NCBI RefSeq assembly: GCF_007097395.1
Contig: NZ_VKDC01000039.1
Location: forward strand, 37,673-101,672
DNA length: 64,000 nucleotides
Reading direction: 5' to 3'
Source of the DNA: Fulvivirga sp. M361
Lineage (GTDB): Bacteria > Bacteroidota > Bacteroidia > Cytophagales > Cyclobacteriaceae
In this document: positions 47,846 to 56,373 of the stretch, one piece after another
Layout: each line of letters starts with the position of its first letter
Numbering within the stretch: the stretch's first letter is position 1
Notes under the pieces: model-generated
Seen by the model: the letters and a program-made list of their open reading frames with translations, nothing else
Told to the model about the DNA's origin: nothing
Database searches by the model: none
Made by a program: the position numbers and the translations under genes

Positions 47846-49510
47846 ATGTACAAATTAATGAGTTGCTTACTCATACTTTTACTAATGATGGTATCGTGTA
47901 GTCAGCCCGTGCCAGAAGAGCCTAATCAGTATCATTTAATTCCATTACCACAAAAAGTAGTGACCAGAGAAGGTAAATTTCATTTGAAAGCGGATACCAA
48001 GATCATTCTGACACAACAATCTGAAGAGACAGGCCCTATATCAGAATTCCTTCGTCAATTTTTAAAGGAAGCTACCGGCCATGACCTTGAAATAATGCAT
48101 AGCAGCAAGCCAGAGAACGGCAGTATTTTCCTCACGCTGGACCCATCCCAAACCGCGCCGGAAGGTTATACCCTAAAGGTGGACACTGAGCAGGTTACTA
48201 TTTCTGCAAAGGCGGCGGCGGGTCTCTTCTATGGTGTACAAACCATGCGTCAGTTGCTACCCGTTGCTGTTGAAGGGCCGGCAAGCCATGATGCTATAAT
48301 AGCTATCCCTAATGTGGCAATCGAAGACACTCCACGTTTCAGCTATCGTGGTATGATGCTGGATGTAGCCAGACATTTTTACACCGTAGATGAAATCAAG
48401 CAATTTATCGAACTGCTGGTCATGCATAAAATGAACATTTTCCATTGGCACTTGACGGACGACCAGGGATGGCGTATTGAGATCAAAAAGTATCCTAAAC
48501 TAACAGAGATAGGCGCCTGGAGGAAAGAGACTCGCGTCGGGCACGCGGGTGACGGATCGTCAAGGTATGATGGAAAGCGATACGGCGGTTTTTACTCCCA
48601 GGAAGATATAAAAGAAATTGTCACCTATGCGAAAAAAAAGTTTGTAACCGTGATACCCGAAATTGAAATGCCCGGTCACTCACAGGCAGCCCTGGCAGCT
48701 TATCCCAAGCTGGCCTGTAATCCCGGTCCCTACGAGGTATCGACTACATGGGGAGTCCATAAAGAGGTGTATTGTCCAAAAGAAGAGGCTTTCGGATTCC
48801 TCGAAGAGGTATTAAAGGAGGTATTTGCGCTGTTTCCCAGCAAGTATATCCACATTGGGGGTGATGAGTGCCCCAAAGACCGCTGGAAGGAATGTCTTGA
48901 TTGTCAGACTCTGATCCAAAAAGAAGGCCTGGAAGATGAGCATGAGTTACAATGCTGGTTCATAACACGTATGGAAAAGTTCATTAACGACCATGGACGA
49001 AAGATCATTGGATGGGACGAAATCCTGGAAGGTGGTTTGGCCCCAAATGCCACCGTCATGTCCTGGAGGGGAGTAAAGGGAGGTATTGAAGCTGCAAAAC
49101 AAAAGCATGACGTCATTATGACACCAACTTCCCATTGCTATTTCGATTATTATCAAAGTGAGGAGACAGATAAAGAACCGCTGGCCATAGGAGGTTTCCT
49201 GAATGTACAAAAAGTATATTCCTATGAACCCGTTCCTGATGAATTGACCGGCGATGAAACAAAATACATACTCGGGGCTCAGGGAAATGTCTGGACCGAG
49301 TATATCCCTACTTATGAGCACGTGCAATACATGGTACTGCCCAGAATGACGGCCCTCTCGGAAGTAGTATGGAGTGACAAACAAAACCGCAACTGGGATG
49401 ACTTCAAGGAAAGGCTAAAGGTACAGTTAAAACGTTTTGATGCTGCAGGAATAAACTACGCTAAACATTCTCTTACTAAACCGTCGGCCGGCAATGAAAA
49501 AAATCAGTGA
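47846..49510 (+). CDS. Beta-N-acetylhexosaminidase (GH20)
   Basis: A lipoprotein (signal ending LLMMVSCSQ) of 554 residues. An N-terminal GH20b alpha/beta domain (about 28-150) precedes the TIM barrel (about 155-510). FHWHLTDDQGWRIEIKKYP and HIGGDECPKDRW are family motifs, with the catalytic pair Asp340/Glu341 for substrate-assisted cleavage of beta-linked GlcNAc or GalNAc. It is the first gene after operator 3 on the plus side and is followed by a PhoD-family gene. The length is that of a single-domain periplasmic enzyme. Confidence 0.94.
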   Translation: MYKLMSCLLILLLMMVSCSQPVPEEPNQYHLIPLPQKVVTREGKFHLKADTKIILTQQSEETGPISEFLRQFLKEATGHDLEIMHSSKPENGSIFLTLDPSQTAPEGYTLKVDTEQVTISAKAAAGLFYGVQTMRQLLPVAVEGPASHDAIIAIPNVAIEDTPRFSYRGMMLDVARHFYTVDEIKQFIELLVMHKMNIFHWHLTDDQGWRIEIKKYPKLTEIGAWRKETRVGHAGDGSSRYDGKRYGGFYSQEDIKEIVTYAKKKFVTVIPEIEMPGHSQAALAAYPKLACNPGPYEVSTTWGVHKEVYCPKEEAFGFLEEVLKEVFALFPSKYIHIGGDECPKDRWKECLDCQTLIQKEGLEDEHELQCWFITRMEKFINDHGRKIIGWDEILEGGLAPNATVMSWRGVKGGIEAAKQKHDVIMTPTSHCYFDYYQSEETDKEPLAIGGFLNVQKVYSYEPVPDELTGDETKYILGAQGNVWTEYIPTYEHVQYMVLPRMTALSEVVWSDKQNRNWDDFKERLKVQLKRFDAAGINYAKHSLTKPSAGNEKNQ

Positions 49511-49662
49511 GCTGTTAGTGTGATAAAATGGCGGCGTTACTCCTGATTTTTTAAGACAGAGGTTGTAATGTAGCTGTGTTTTCCCTGTGGCCGACCTAAC
49601 AAAATGTGTCCGGACTCCTTCGGTATCAACTATGATGTAAAACCTGAAAACAGATTAAAAAA

Positions 49663-51294
49663 ATGAAAATTCACCTATCCGTACCTGTCCTGTTATTCTT
49701 CTGTTCAATGGCGTGCAGCAACACCGGAAATCAATATAAGGAAAAAGAGCAACGAATAAGTGATAACTACGTTCGTGCGACATTTAAAGGTATCGACACC
49801 CTTGCGACCAATGACTGGTGGAACCGGGGCAAAAGCGAGATCATCAATCTCAATGTTGATCGTGACAGTGTGGTAGCGTTCGGCATCTATACGGTTTCAA
49901 ATAAAACCCTTAAACTAACCGCCCAGCTATTTCCTTTATATCCGGATGAGACGAAACAAGTAAGGCTGGAGGTGAAATATGCTGATGAATGGGAAGAAGT
50001 GCAAAAAAAGTCGGTCAATGAAATAGGCTGGTCTTCTACTTTTCGTGTCGAAAACTGGCCGGATTCTGCCGACGTCCCGTACAGGATACTACATGGTGAG
50101 AATGCTATGTTTGAAGGCCTGGTGAGAAAATCACCAGTAAAGGATGAAATAGTACTGGCAGCACTTTCGTGCAATAGTAATAAAGACCGTGGTGGACGAG
50201 AAAATTATGTAAGAAATATCAATTACCAGGACCCGGACCTCATCTTTTTTGCCGGAGACCAGTCCTATGATCATACCGAGCATACTGCAGCATGGCTCAA
50301 ATTCGGTAGGCAGTTTCGTGAAATTTTTCGTAACCGCCCGTGCATAACCATTCCTGATGATCATGACATAGGCCAGGGGAATCTTTGGGGAGAGAGTGGC
50401 AAAAGGGCCAAAAATCCGGCCGGGGCAGATGGTGGCTATTTTTATCACCCGGAATATGTAAAAATGGCAGAGCGATGCCAAACCAGTCACTTGCCTGACC
50501 CTTATGACGCCTCCCCAATAGCACAGAGGATCAATGTATATTATACGAATCTCGTGTTGGGGGGAGTTGATTTTGCCATTATAGAAGACCGCAAGTTCAA
50601 ATCAGGACCGGAAGGAAAGATACCGCAGCAAGGACCCCGGCCAGATCATATCAGGAACCCTGGTTACGATCCTACAACGGTCGATGTCGAGGGACTAAAG
50701 TTACTAGGAGACCGACAGCTCAGCTTCCTGGAAGATTGGGGGAAAAGGAAGGAGTCCGTCTTCAAGGCCGTACTATCACAAACAGGGTTTTGCGGTGGCG
50801 CGCATCTGCACGGTAGTAAAGAAAATCGCTTACATGCGGATATGGACTCTAACGGCTGGCCACAAACAGGCAGGAATAAGGCACTAAAAGCGATCCGAAA
50901 CGCCAATGCCATCCACGTTGCAGGCGATCAACATCTCGCAACAGTGATAAAACATGGTATTGAAGAATATGATAACGGACCATGGGCATTTGTAGTACCG
51001 GCCATTGTGAATGATTACTACAGCCGGTGGTGGTGGCCAGCCGATGAAAAACCAGGACAGTATGCCAATAAAACACTGCCCTGGACTGGCCGGTATCTCG
51101 ACGGATTTAATAACAAGATCACTATGCATGCCTATGTCAACCCCGACAGCGAAGCAAATGGGGCTGGTTATGGAATCATCCGCTTTAACAAAGCGTCAGG
51201 GAAAGTGACCTTTGAGTGTTGGCCCAGGACTGTAGATGTAAGGTCTGAAAATGCAAGGCAATTTGATGGCTGGCCAATAACGGTAACTCCGTAG
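49663..51294 (+). CDS. PhoD-family phosphoesterase
   Basis: A lipoprotein (signal ending FFCSMACSN) of 543 residues. The PhoD N-terminal beta domain (about 50-160) is followed by the catalytic domain with ALSCNSN near 166, FFAGDQSYDH near 190, IPDDHD at 230-235 and AGDQHLATV near 421. Compared with the PhoD protein at 18901 it lacks the lectin-like domain but shares the core, including GNLWGE after the metal site. It follows GH20 by 152 bp and likely shares its promoter. A phosphorylated sugar or phosphodiester in the glycan is the expected substrate; classical alkaline phosphatase activity is also possible. Confidence 0.85.
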   Translation: MKIHLSVPVLLFFCSMACSNTGNQYKEKEQRISDNYVRATFKGIDTLATNDWWNRGKSEIINLNVDRDSVVAFGIYTVSNKTLKLTAQLFPLYPDETKQVRLEVKYADEWEEVQKKSVNEIGWSSTFRVENWPDSADVPYRILHGENAMFEGLVRKSPVKDEIVLAALSCNSNKDRGGRENYVRNINYQDPDLIFFAGDQSYDHTEHTAAWLKFGRQFREIFRNRPCITIPDDHDIGQGNLWGESGKRAKNPAGADGGYFYHPEYVKMAERCQTSHLPDPYDASPIAQRINVYYTNLVLGGVDFAIIEDRKFKSGPEGKIPQQGPRPDHIRNPGYDPTTVDVEGLKLLGDRQLSFLEDWGKRKESVFKAVLSQTGFCGGAHLHGSKENRLHADMDSNGWPQTGRNKALKAIRNANAIHVAGDQHLATVIKHGIEEYDNGPWAFVVPAIVNDYYSRWWWPADEKPGQYANKTLPWTGRYLDGFNNKITMHAYVNPDSEANGAGYGIIRFNKASGKVTFECWPRTVDVRSENARQFDGWPITVTP

Positions 51295-51433
51295 TTTTAA
51301 AACCCTGGCAAGAAAACTGTACCTGATCGTTATTTCATTCGCACGGTAATTGTAATCCACAATTATGAGTACGAGGTGATGAGAATTAGAGATGTATCCC
51401 TGAAATTTGGCAATCAGATTTAATATGACTTCA

Positions 51434-51900
51434 TTAAAAGTTATTGGGATAATGCGTATTACTCATTGACCCGTCTTCGTACAGGTCTATGATCGTATAC
51501 CCTGGAGGTGTTTCATGATACCAGTATTTTTGGGCTAAATTCTCATCTCCTTCCCTCACCAAAATCCGCACATGGAGCCATTGCAATAGAAGGTCACATG
51601 ATTACATATTACTTCACCCGACAAGTGAACATGGCCGGTGATACAATGTTTTTTTATTTCTATGTTTATAAAACAGCTTTGTAAGCTGTTTACTGTCTGT
51701 ATAGTTTCCACCAACTAGAATAGTGGAAGCACCGTGTATGGGATAATGGTTCATAATCAGAACAGGTGTGTGTATCCATCGGCATTTGTTCTAATTTGTG
51801 CTCCAACCATTTCATTTGTTTTTCATCCAGAGAGTCAGCATTTTTATCGTTACTATCCAATACCACTCCTTCTTCTCGAAACTGTAATATCTACCAGGGA
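51434..51900 (-). pseudogene. Frameshifted calcineurin-like metallophosphoesterase
   Basis: On the minus strand successive frames give a consistent family order: VVLDSNDKNADSLDEKQMKW, then NHYPIHGASTILVGGN, then TGHVHLSGEVICNHVTFYCN with the GHVH metal motif, and finally ETPPGYTIIDLYEDGS ending at TAA 51434-51436. At least two frameshifts and one in-frame stop (after CGFW) break it, and the N-terminal half is not recognisable. It is a dead phosphoesterase gene convergent with the intact PhoD gene. The rest of the gap from 51295 to 52060 holds no gene. Confidence 0.8.
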
Positions 51901-52060
51901 TATGGATAATTGAAAACTTATCAAAACTACCTTAGGAAGCCAACTTAAAGCGGCACACATATTGGATGACCAGGTTCAGGGAAGTTTTGGTAATAAAGAG
52001 TATTATCCCAAAGGTGGCAGGTAGTTGGGCAAATCAGCCAGTGTTATGATATAACGGATC

Positions 52061-52558
52061 TCAAAAAATACAATGCAGATCTTGCGAGCATTGCTTCAGG
52101 GTCCTTGATTCATTTTGTCCACAGGTATGATTGTTGGGACTATGATTGGTACAAGTCCAGGAGCCCCAGGTATCAAATTTCAACGAACCGCCCTCCCATT
52201 TTAGCTTACCGGTATTATTTTCCAGGTCGAAGACATATTTTATCTGTCCCAATTCATTGTCAGTAGTCGTGATCTCCAGCTTATTTTTATTCCTTTTGTA
52301 TTTTCGGATCTCAAATTCGTTATTGAATATCTCTGACAGCCTGGTGGCATCCATGTTGTCTGCATTATAACCTGAACCAGGCCTTGGCACCAATGTAATG
52401 GTGTTAGGAATTAGCTCTCCTTCCAGGTCTTTCTGCTCGGAAAAAATGCTTTTGTCTTCCAGTTCAATATTATATGCCGGGCTTTGAGCATATAAGAGTC
52501 CGGCCATGCAGCATAACATCGAAGCGAGCACATATTTTGTAATGTGGCGGTTATTCAT
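52061..52558 (-). CDS. Unknown exported protein, 165 residues
   Basis: It has a signal peptide (YVLASMLCCMAGLLYAQ) and a short beta-rich mature part. The C-terminal 40 residues contain Trp-rich WGSWTC and several Cys (NHTCGQ, QCSQDLHC). I recognise no family. The start at ATG 52558 overlaps the end of the upstream membrane protein; ATG 52567 is also possible. The overlap suggests coupled expression with that gene. Confidence 0.6.
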   Translation of the reverse strand: MNNRHITKYVLASMLCCMAGLLYAQSPAYNIELEDKSIFSEQKDLEGELIPNTITLVPRPGSGYNADNMDATRLSEIFNNEFEIRKYKRNKNKLEITTTDNELGQIKYVFDLENNTGKLKWEGGSLKFDTWGSWTCTNHSPNNHTCGQNESRTLKQCSQDLHCIF

Positions 52559-53171
52559 TTTTACCATGTTGTTTTAAATAATTTGAAAATCTTGACTCAA
52601 GAAAAGCGAGGAATTCCTTTGAGTACATGCCCGCAAACATGCTTAGAAAAATAAGGGTCGTAGCCCTGATCTCTACCTCGGATTCAGTGGTGATAATTAT
52701 AGGGATCAGGTAGCTGATGCCAAGTACAATAATGCCAATGAGAGCGCCTAACATAGGATGCCAAAAAGTTCGCAAGTCATCAATTCGCGCATTTTCCAGG
52801 GCCAGCTTTTTCACAAGCGATATTAATGAACCCAATCCTCCCAGGGCCATCGAAGTGATGAATAAGATTAGCTTATTGGGTAGCGTTTTGTACCAGTTGA
52901 AAACAGATTCCGCGGCCTCTTCCTGCCCTCTTAATTTTATCTTCTCCAGGCTGGTAAATTTTACGCCATTCATTTCGTAATAGGCATTACCCAGTGAATC
53001 GATCCCTTTGGTAACCCCAGGCGGAAGCTGCACTTCTTTCTTTACCTGATTTGATCCGCCTATGAATTCCTTTTCTTCCGTGAGGTCGGCGTATAATATT
53101 CCTGCCAGGCCAAAATAAAGGCCAAATAGCAGCCATAAGGTCAATGAAATGTAGCTAAATATTGATTTCAA
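52551..53171 (-). CDS. Unknown membrane protein, 206 residues
   Basis: It has about four hydrophobic helices: one at the N-terminus (YISLTLWLLFGLYFGLAGIL), one near 100 (LILFITSMALGGLGSLISLV), and two near 140-195. A periplasmic loop of about 60 residues lies after the first helix. No family is recognised. It overlaps the small exported protein downstream, and the two probably form a unit. Confidence 0.62.
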   Translation of the reverse strand: MKSIFSYISLTLWLLFGLYFGLAGILYADLTEEKEFIGGSNQVKKEVQLPPGVTKGIDSLGNAYYEMNGVKFTSLEKIKLRGQEEAAESVFNWYKTLPNKLILFITSMALGGLGSLISLVKKLALENARIDDLRTFWHPMLGALIGIIVLGISYLIPIIITTESEVEIRATTLIFLSMFAGMYSKEFLAFLESRFSNYLKQHGKNE

Positions 53172-53581
53172 GCCAGGATAAGGGGTTTAGTATGATGTTT
53201 ATACCTGGTAATACAGCAAAATATTAAACTTAAAAGTCTTAACCAAATAACGGACTCGTTATACAGAAATCCCTATTATAAAATATTAAGGGGGAAATTA
53301 ACCGGTTCATATTCGATTTTTAAAGCTAACGGCTGGTGTTATAAAGTACATGCCTCAGAGCTTCAGAATACCAAGGCTCTCCAAGCTGCCACCTAAGAGA
53401 CCTATAATAGTACTGAAAGAAGGATTCAAAGTCCTCATTTCAGTACTATCAATGGCATAAAGCCCGAATTATGGCTATTGATATTTCAACAAAAGTTTAT
53501 ATGTCAGTAAGAAACAGTCCCAAAGACGATAAATAGTCTTTGTAAACATCTATTTCGAATTCAGGCATGATTGACGGTTTA
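53172..53581. other. Intergenic with a long inverted repeat
   Basis: A gap of 410 bp without a credible gene. ATAGTACTGAAA (53407-53418) and TTTCAGTACTAT (53438-53449) are perfect 12-bp arms around a 19-base loop with AGGA/TCCT inner pairing. No T-run follows in either direction. It may be an alpha-amylase terminator-like structure or the remnant of a mobile element end. Confidence 0.45.
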
Positions 53582-55867
53582 TTACTTCATCAGCATCTTC
53601 AATTTCCCAATTCGTTCACCATTGAGGTAAACGTGGGTCAGATACATCCCTTTGGCTCCCAGAACTGCTTCACTGACACTAATCCTGTGATTTCCGGCAC
53701 TGGTTTGCTGATCATAAATTACATCGGTTTGTCCCTGAAGATTGGTGACCGTCACCCTTAACATGCCGGCTTCTGCTGTTTTTATTGCTAATACTGACTG
53801 GTTCGTCATAGGGTTAGGAAAGAATGAAATTTCATTGAGTTCCTTCCTGTCATCGATTGGAATATCATCTGCAAAGGTGCCGGTTCGTGCTGAAGAAGAA
53901 CCTGAAGGACAGGCTGTGGTACAGTTGTTCGACCAAACTCCGGTGCTTTGCCCGCTACTTGTTCCGGTTATTCTGAACCAACCGTCCGTGCCCCGGGTAA
54001 GATCCTCTGTTTGCTGTCCGCTGCCATTGTTAAATACCACGCCAATGTCATTGCCCGAGACACCGTTCGGAATGGTAAACGTAAAGGTATTCCATGATGA
54101 ACCACTAATATTACTCATCGAAGCCCCTGGCCAGCCTGAAGTCCCTGCTAATACACTATTGGTAGCTTTGTTATAAAGATAGATATTGGAGGCGCTACCC
54201 CAACCACTGCCCGGAGGAAGTAAGTTAAGAGTGACCTGGTTAGAAGATGTACCAGGGCAGTTTTGAAGGCAGTTATCAGACCAGGCACTGTCACTATACC
54301 ACCCGTCTGTACTTCTGGATAGATCACCTGTTTGCTGAGTCCCATCATTAAAAATTACTCTTATGTCTGATGCGTTAACACCCGATGGAGGAGTTACAGT
54401 ATACGCATACCATTCACTTCCCGTTAAATTGGCCATACTCTGTCCGGGCCAGGCGTTAATACCTGGAAGTACCGAATTAGATGCTGCATCAAAAAAATAC
54501 GCGTTAATATTACTTCCCCATCCTGAGGGTTTAAGAAAGTTAACAGTGAATGGAGGCACGGTTACTACGGGGCCACTTCCCTGAGTCCAGACCGCATAGT
54601 CATTTCCGGAGGTACGAAGTACCCAGCCACTACCATTCGGAGACCAGTTGCCACTACCCAGTTTCATAGCGACTGTCCCACTTCTACCGTCAATATAAGC
54701 GGCATACAGGTCATTCCTGGCTTCAGCAATATTGATCGTTGAACCGGCATGAACACGAACACTTTTACGTATATCAATTAAATCGACAATCGCATTACGA
54801 ACACCTAAACCAGCATCGAAAAAATGTGTCCAGAAGACCATAGGATTACCCGGATGGGTCAAAATATAAGCATACCCTTTTCTCAGGTTGGTCTCTCCTC
54901 CGGGGAATACAAAATTAGAACCACAGCATTGCTGTGCCTCTCCTGTATCGTGATTGTCCAAAAAAGTTACCGACTTTGAAGGGTTGACGCCAATCATCCC
55001 GGAAGGTCGGCCGTTACCATCCCGGAGGTAGGATAGGTTATTATCACGAAGGGCATTCTGTAGACTCACTTTTGTATTAAAATCAAATGCTGAAGATGAC
55101 TGCTGTGTGAAATTTACCCAGTTGTTCGTTTGCACCCGACTGCTTTCTAATAATTCACCTACGGCAAAATAAGGATTTGTCGCGTCATTATACTCTTTGT
55201 TGTAGATAGGATCATATCCATGGACAAAGTCGTATCGCCAACCATCAAAGCCGATATCATTTTTCAGGAAAAGCATCCATTGAATGATTTCTGCTCTTAC
55301 GGCAGGGTTTCTATGGTCCAGATCCCTGGCTGCCGCGAAACCTCCGCTTGAGCCGTCTGCTTTGAGCGCAGTTCCGGGAAAATAGTCGGGGTTAATGCTA
55401 AACTCTACAGGATAGCTCACGAAATCCCTTCCTTCATCATCAGCAGTGATGTAGAAAGTAGGCCAATCAGGATTCACAAATGTTACGGCATCGGGAGAAC
55501 CGACACGGTGATTAATGACAATGTCACTCAACACTTTGACGTCCAGTTGATGATATTGACTGATCAAGTTACGCAATTGGGTCTCAGTACCATAAGCACT
55601 GTTTACATCATAAAGCTCACGCGGCAAGTAGCCTTGAGGAGCTGCCGAGTTGCTGGGAGGTGGCATCCAGATAACATCGATACCCGCATTACTGATGATA
55701 TTCCTGTTTTGAGTTACTACATCATACCAGGTTTGACCCGGAGGCTGGTTCTGAACGTTCCAGTCAAACGCCTGAAACATAACGTCTTCATCCTGTGCCC
55801 ATATAGGAACATAAGTTAGACAAAATGCCAAAGTCAATAGAAAAATTTTCGCAATAGGTGTTTTCAT
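53582..55867 (-). CDS. Secreted alpha-amylase (GH13) with starch-binding modules and T9SS tag
   Basis: A 761-residue enzyme. Order: signal peptide (ending YVPIWAQ), GH13 barrel (about 28-430) with nucleophile Asp213 in GWRYDFVHG, acid/base Glu238 in AVGELLE and Asp307 in FLDNHD, two CBM26-like starch-binding modules (about 445-540 and 550-640, both with TDGW), and a type A T9SS sorting domain (about 675-761, SFFPNPMTNQSVLAI). It cleaves alpha-1,4 bonds of starch or glycogen and should be secreted by T9SS to the surface or medium. It stands alone, not in a SusCD locus. Confidence 0.93.
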   Translation of the reverse strand: MKTPIAKIFLLTLAFCLTYVPIWAQDEDVMFQAFDWNVQNQPPGQTWYDVVTQNRNIISNAGIDVIWMPPPSNSAAPQGYLPRELYDVNSAYGTETQLRNLISQYHQLDVKVLSDIVINHRVGSPDAVTFVNPDWPTFYITADDEGRDFVSYPVEFSINPDYFPGTALKADGSSGGFAAARDLDHRNPAVRAEIIQWMLFLKNDIGFDGWRYDFVHGYDPIYNKEYNDATNPYFAVGELLESSRVQTNNWVNFTQQSSSAFDFNTKVSLQNALRDNNLSYLRDGNGRPSGMIGVNPSKSVTFLDNHDTGEAQQCCGSNFVFPGGETNLRKGYAYILTHPGNPMVFWTHFFDAGLGVRNAIVDLIDIRKSVRVHAGSTINIAEARNDLYAAYIDGRSGTVAMKLGSGNWSPNGSGWVLRTSGNDYAVWTQGSGPVVTVPPFTVNFLKPSGWGSNINAYFFDAASNSVLPGINAWPGQSMANLTGSEWYAYTVTPPSGVNASDIRVIFNDGTQQTGDLSRSTDGWYSDSAWSDNCLQNCPGTSSNQVTLNLLPPGSGWGSASNIYLYNKATNSVLAGTSGWPGASMSNISGSSWNTFTFTIPNGVSGNDIGVVFNNGSGQQTEDLTRGTDGWFRITGTSSGQSTGVWSNNCTTACPSGSSSARTGTFADDIPIDDRKELNEISFFPNPMTNQSVLAIKTAEAGMLRVTVTNLQGQTDVIYDQQTSAGNHRISVSEAVLGAKGMYLTHVYLNGERIGKLKMLMK

Positions 55868-56373
55868 TTTGTAAGGTTTAAAGATTTGATATTCTTATTC
55901 AAGTTCTTTATTAAACCTCTTAAAATATCCAATAGGTAAGGTTATTGCATTTTATTTTATCGGAAACGATACCGCAAAGGTTTGAAAATTTTGATAGGAT
56001 TTAGGTATGTAAGACTGGAAATAAACGTAAAGCAATCTCTAATCGATGGATGTGAGCCAGGTCGATTTCTGTCATATAATAAGGAGACTGCTGAAGTTGT
56101 ATCCTCCTTCGCAGGAACGCTGTTTTTTTAAATTGTTGACATCCTAAAGAAGACAAGACAGGAGAACAAAAGCTAACCGAAAAACATAGTAAAATCTGAA
56201 TAAAGAATAAAAAAAAACACGCGATGAGCATGCCTTACTCTGATATTTGAGCAGTTTTTCTTTGATACCAGAGTACCCTATCAATTCGGATCGTTCGACA
56301 ATCTGGCCCAGATAAAAAGGCACAAAATTACCCGGCGATATCGGATCTCATTAAAAAATCAAAACGTTGCGAC
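55868..56373. other. Intergenic, possible operator upstream of the amylase
   Basis: About 500 bp without a credible gene; a 76-residue frame at 56001-56231 looks random. CGGAAACGATACCG (55961-55974), about 95 bp before the amylase start, is an imperfect palindrome around CG, of the kind bound by LacI/MalR-type regulators, and could be the amylase operator. Confidence 0.35.

Noticed and set aside
56001..56231. 76-residue minus-strand frame upstream of the amylase
   Set aside because: No domain, odd composition and no sensible context; treated as noncoding.
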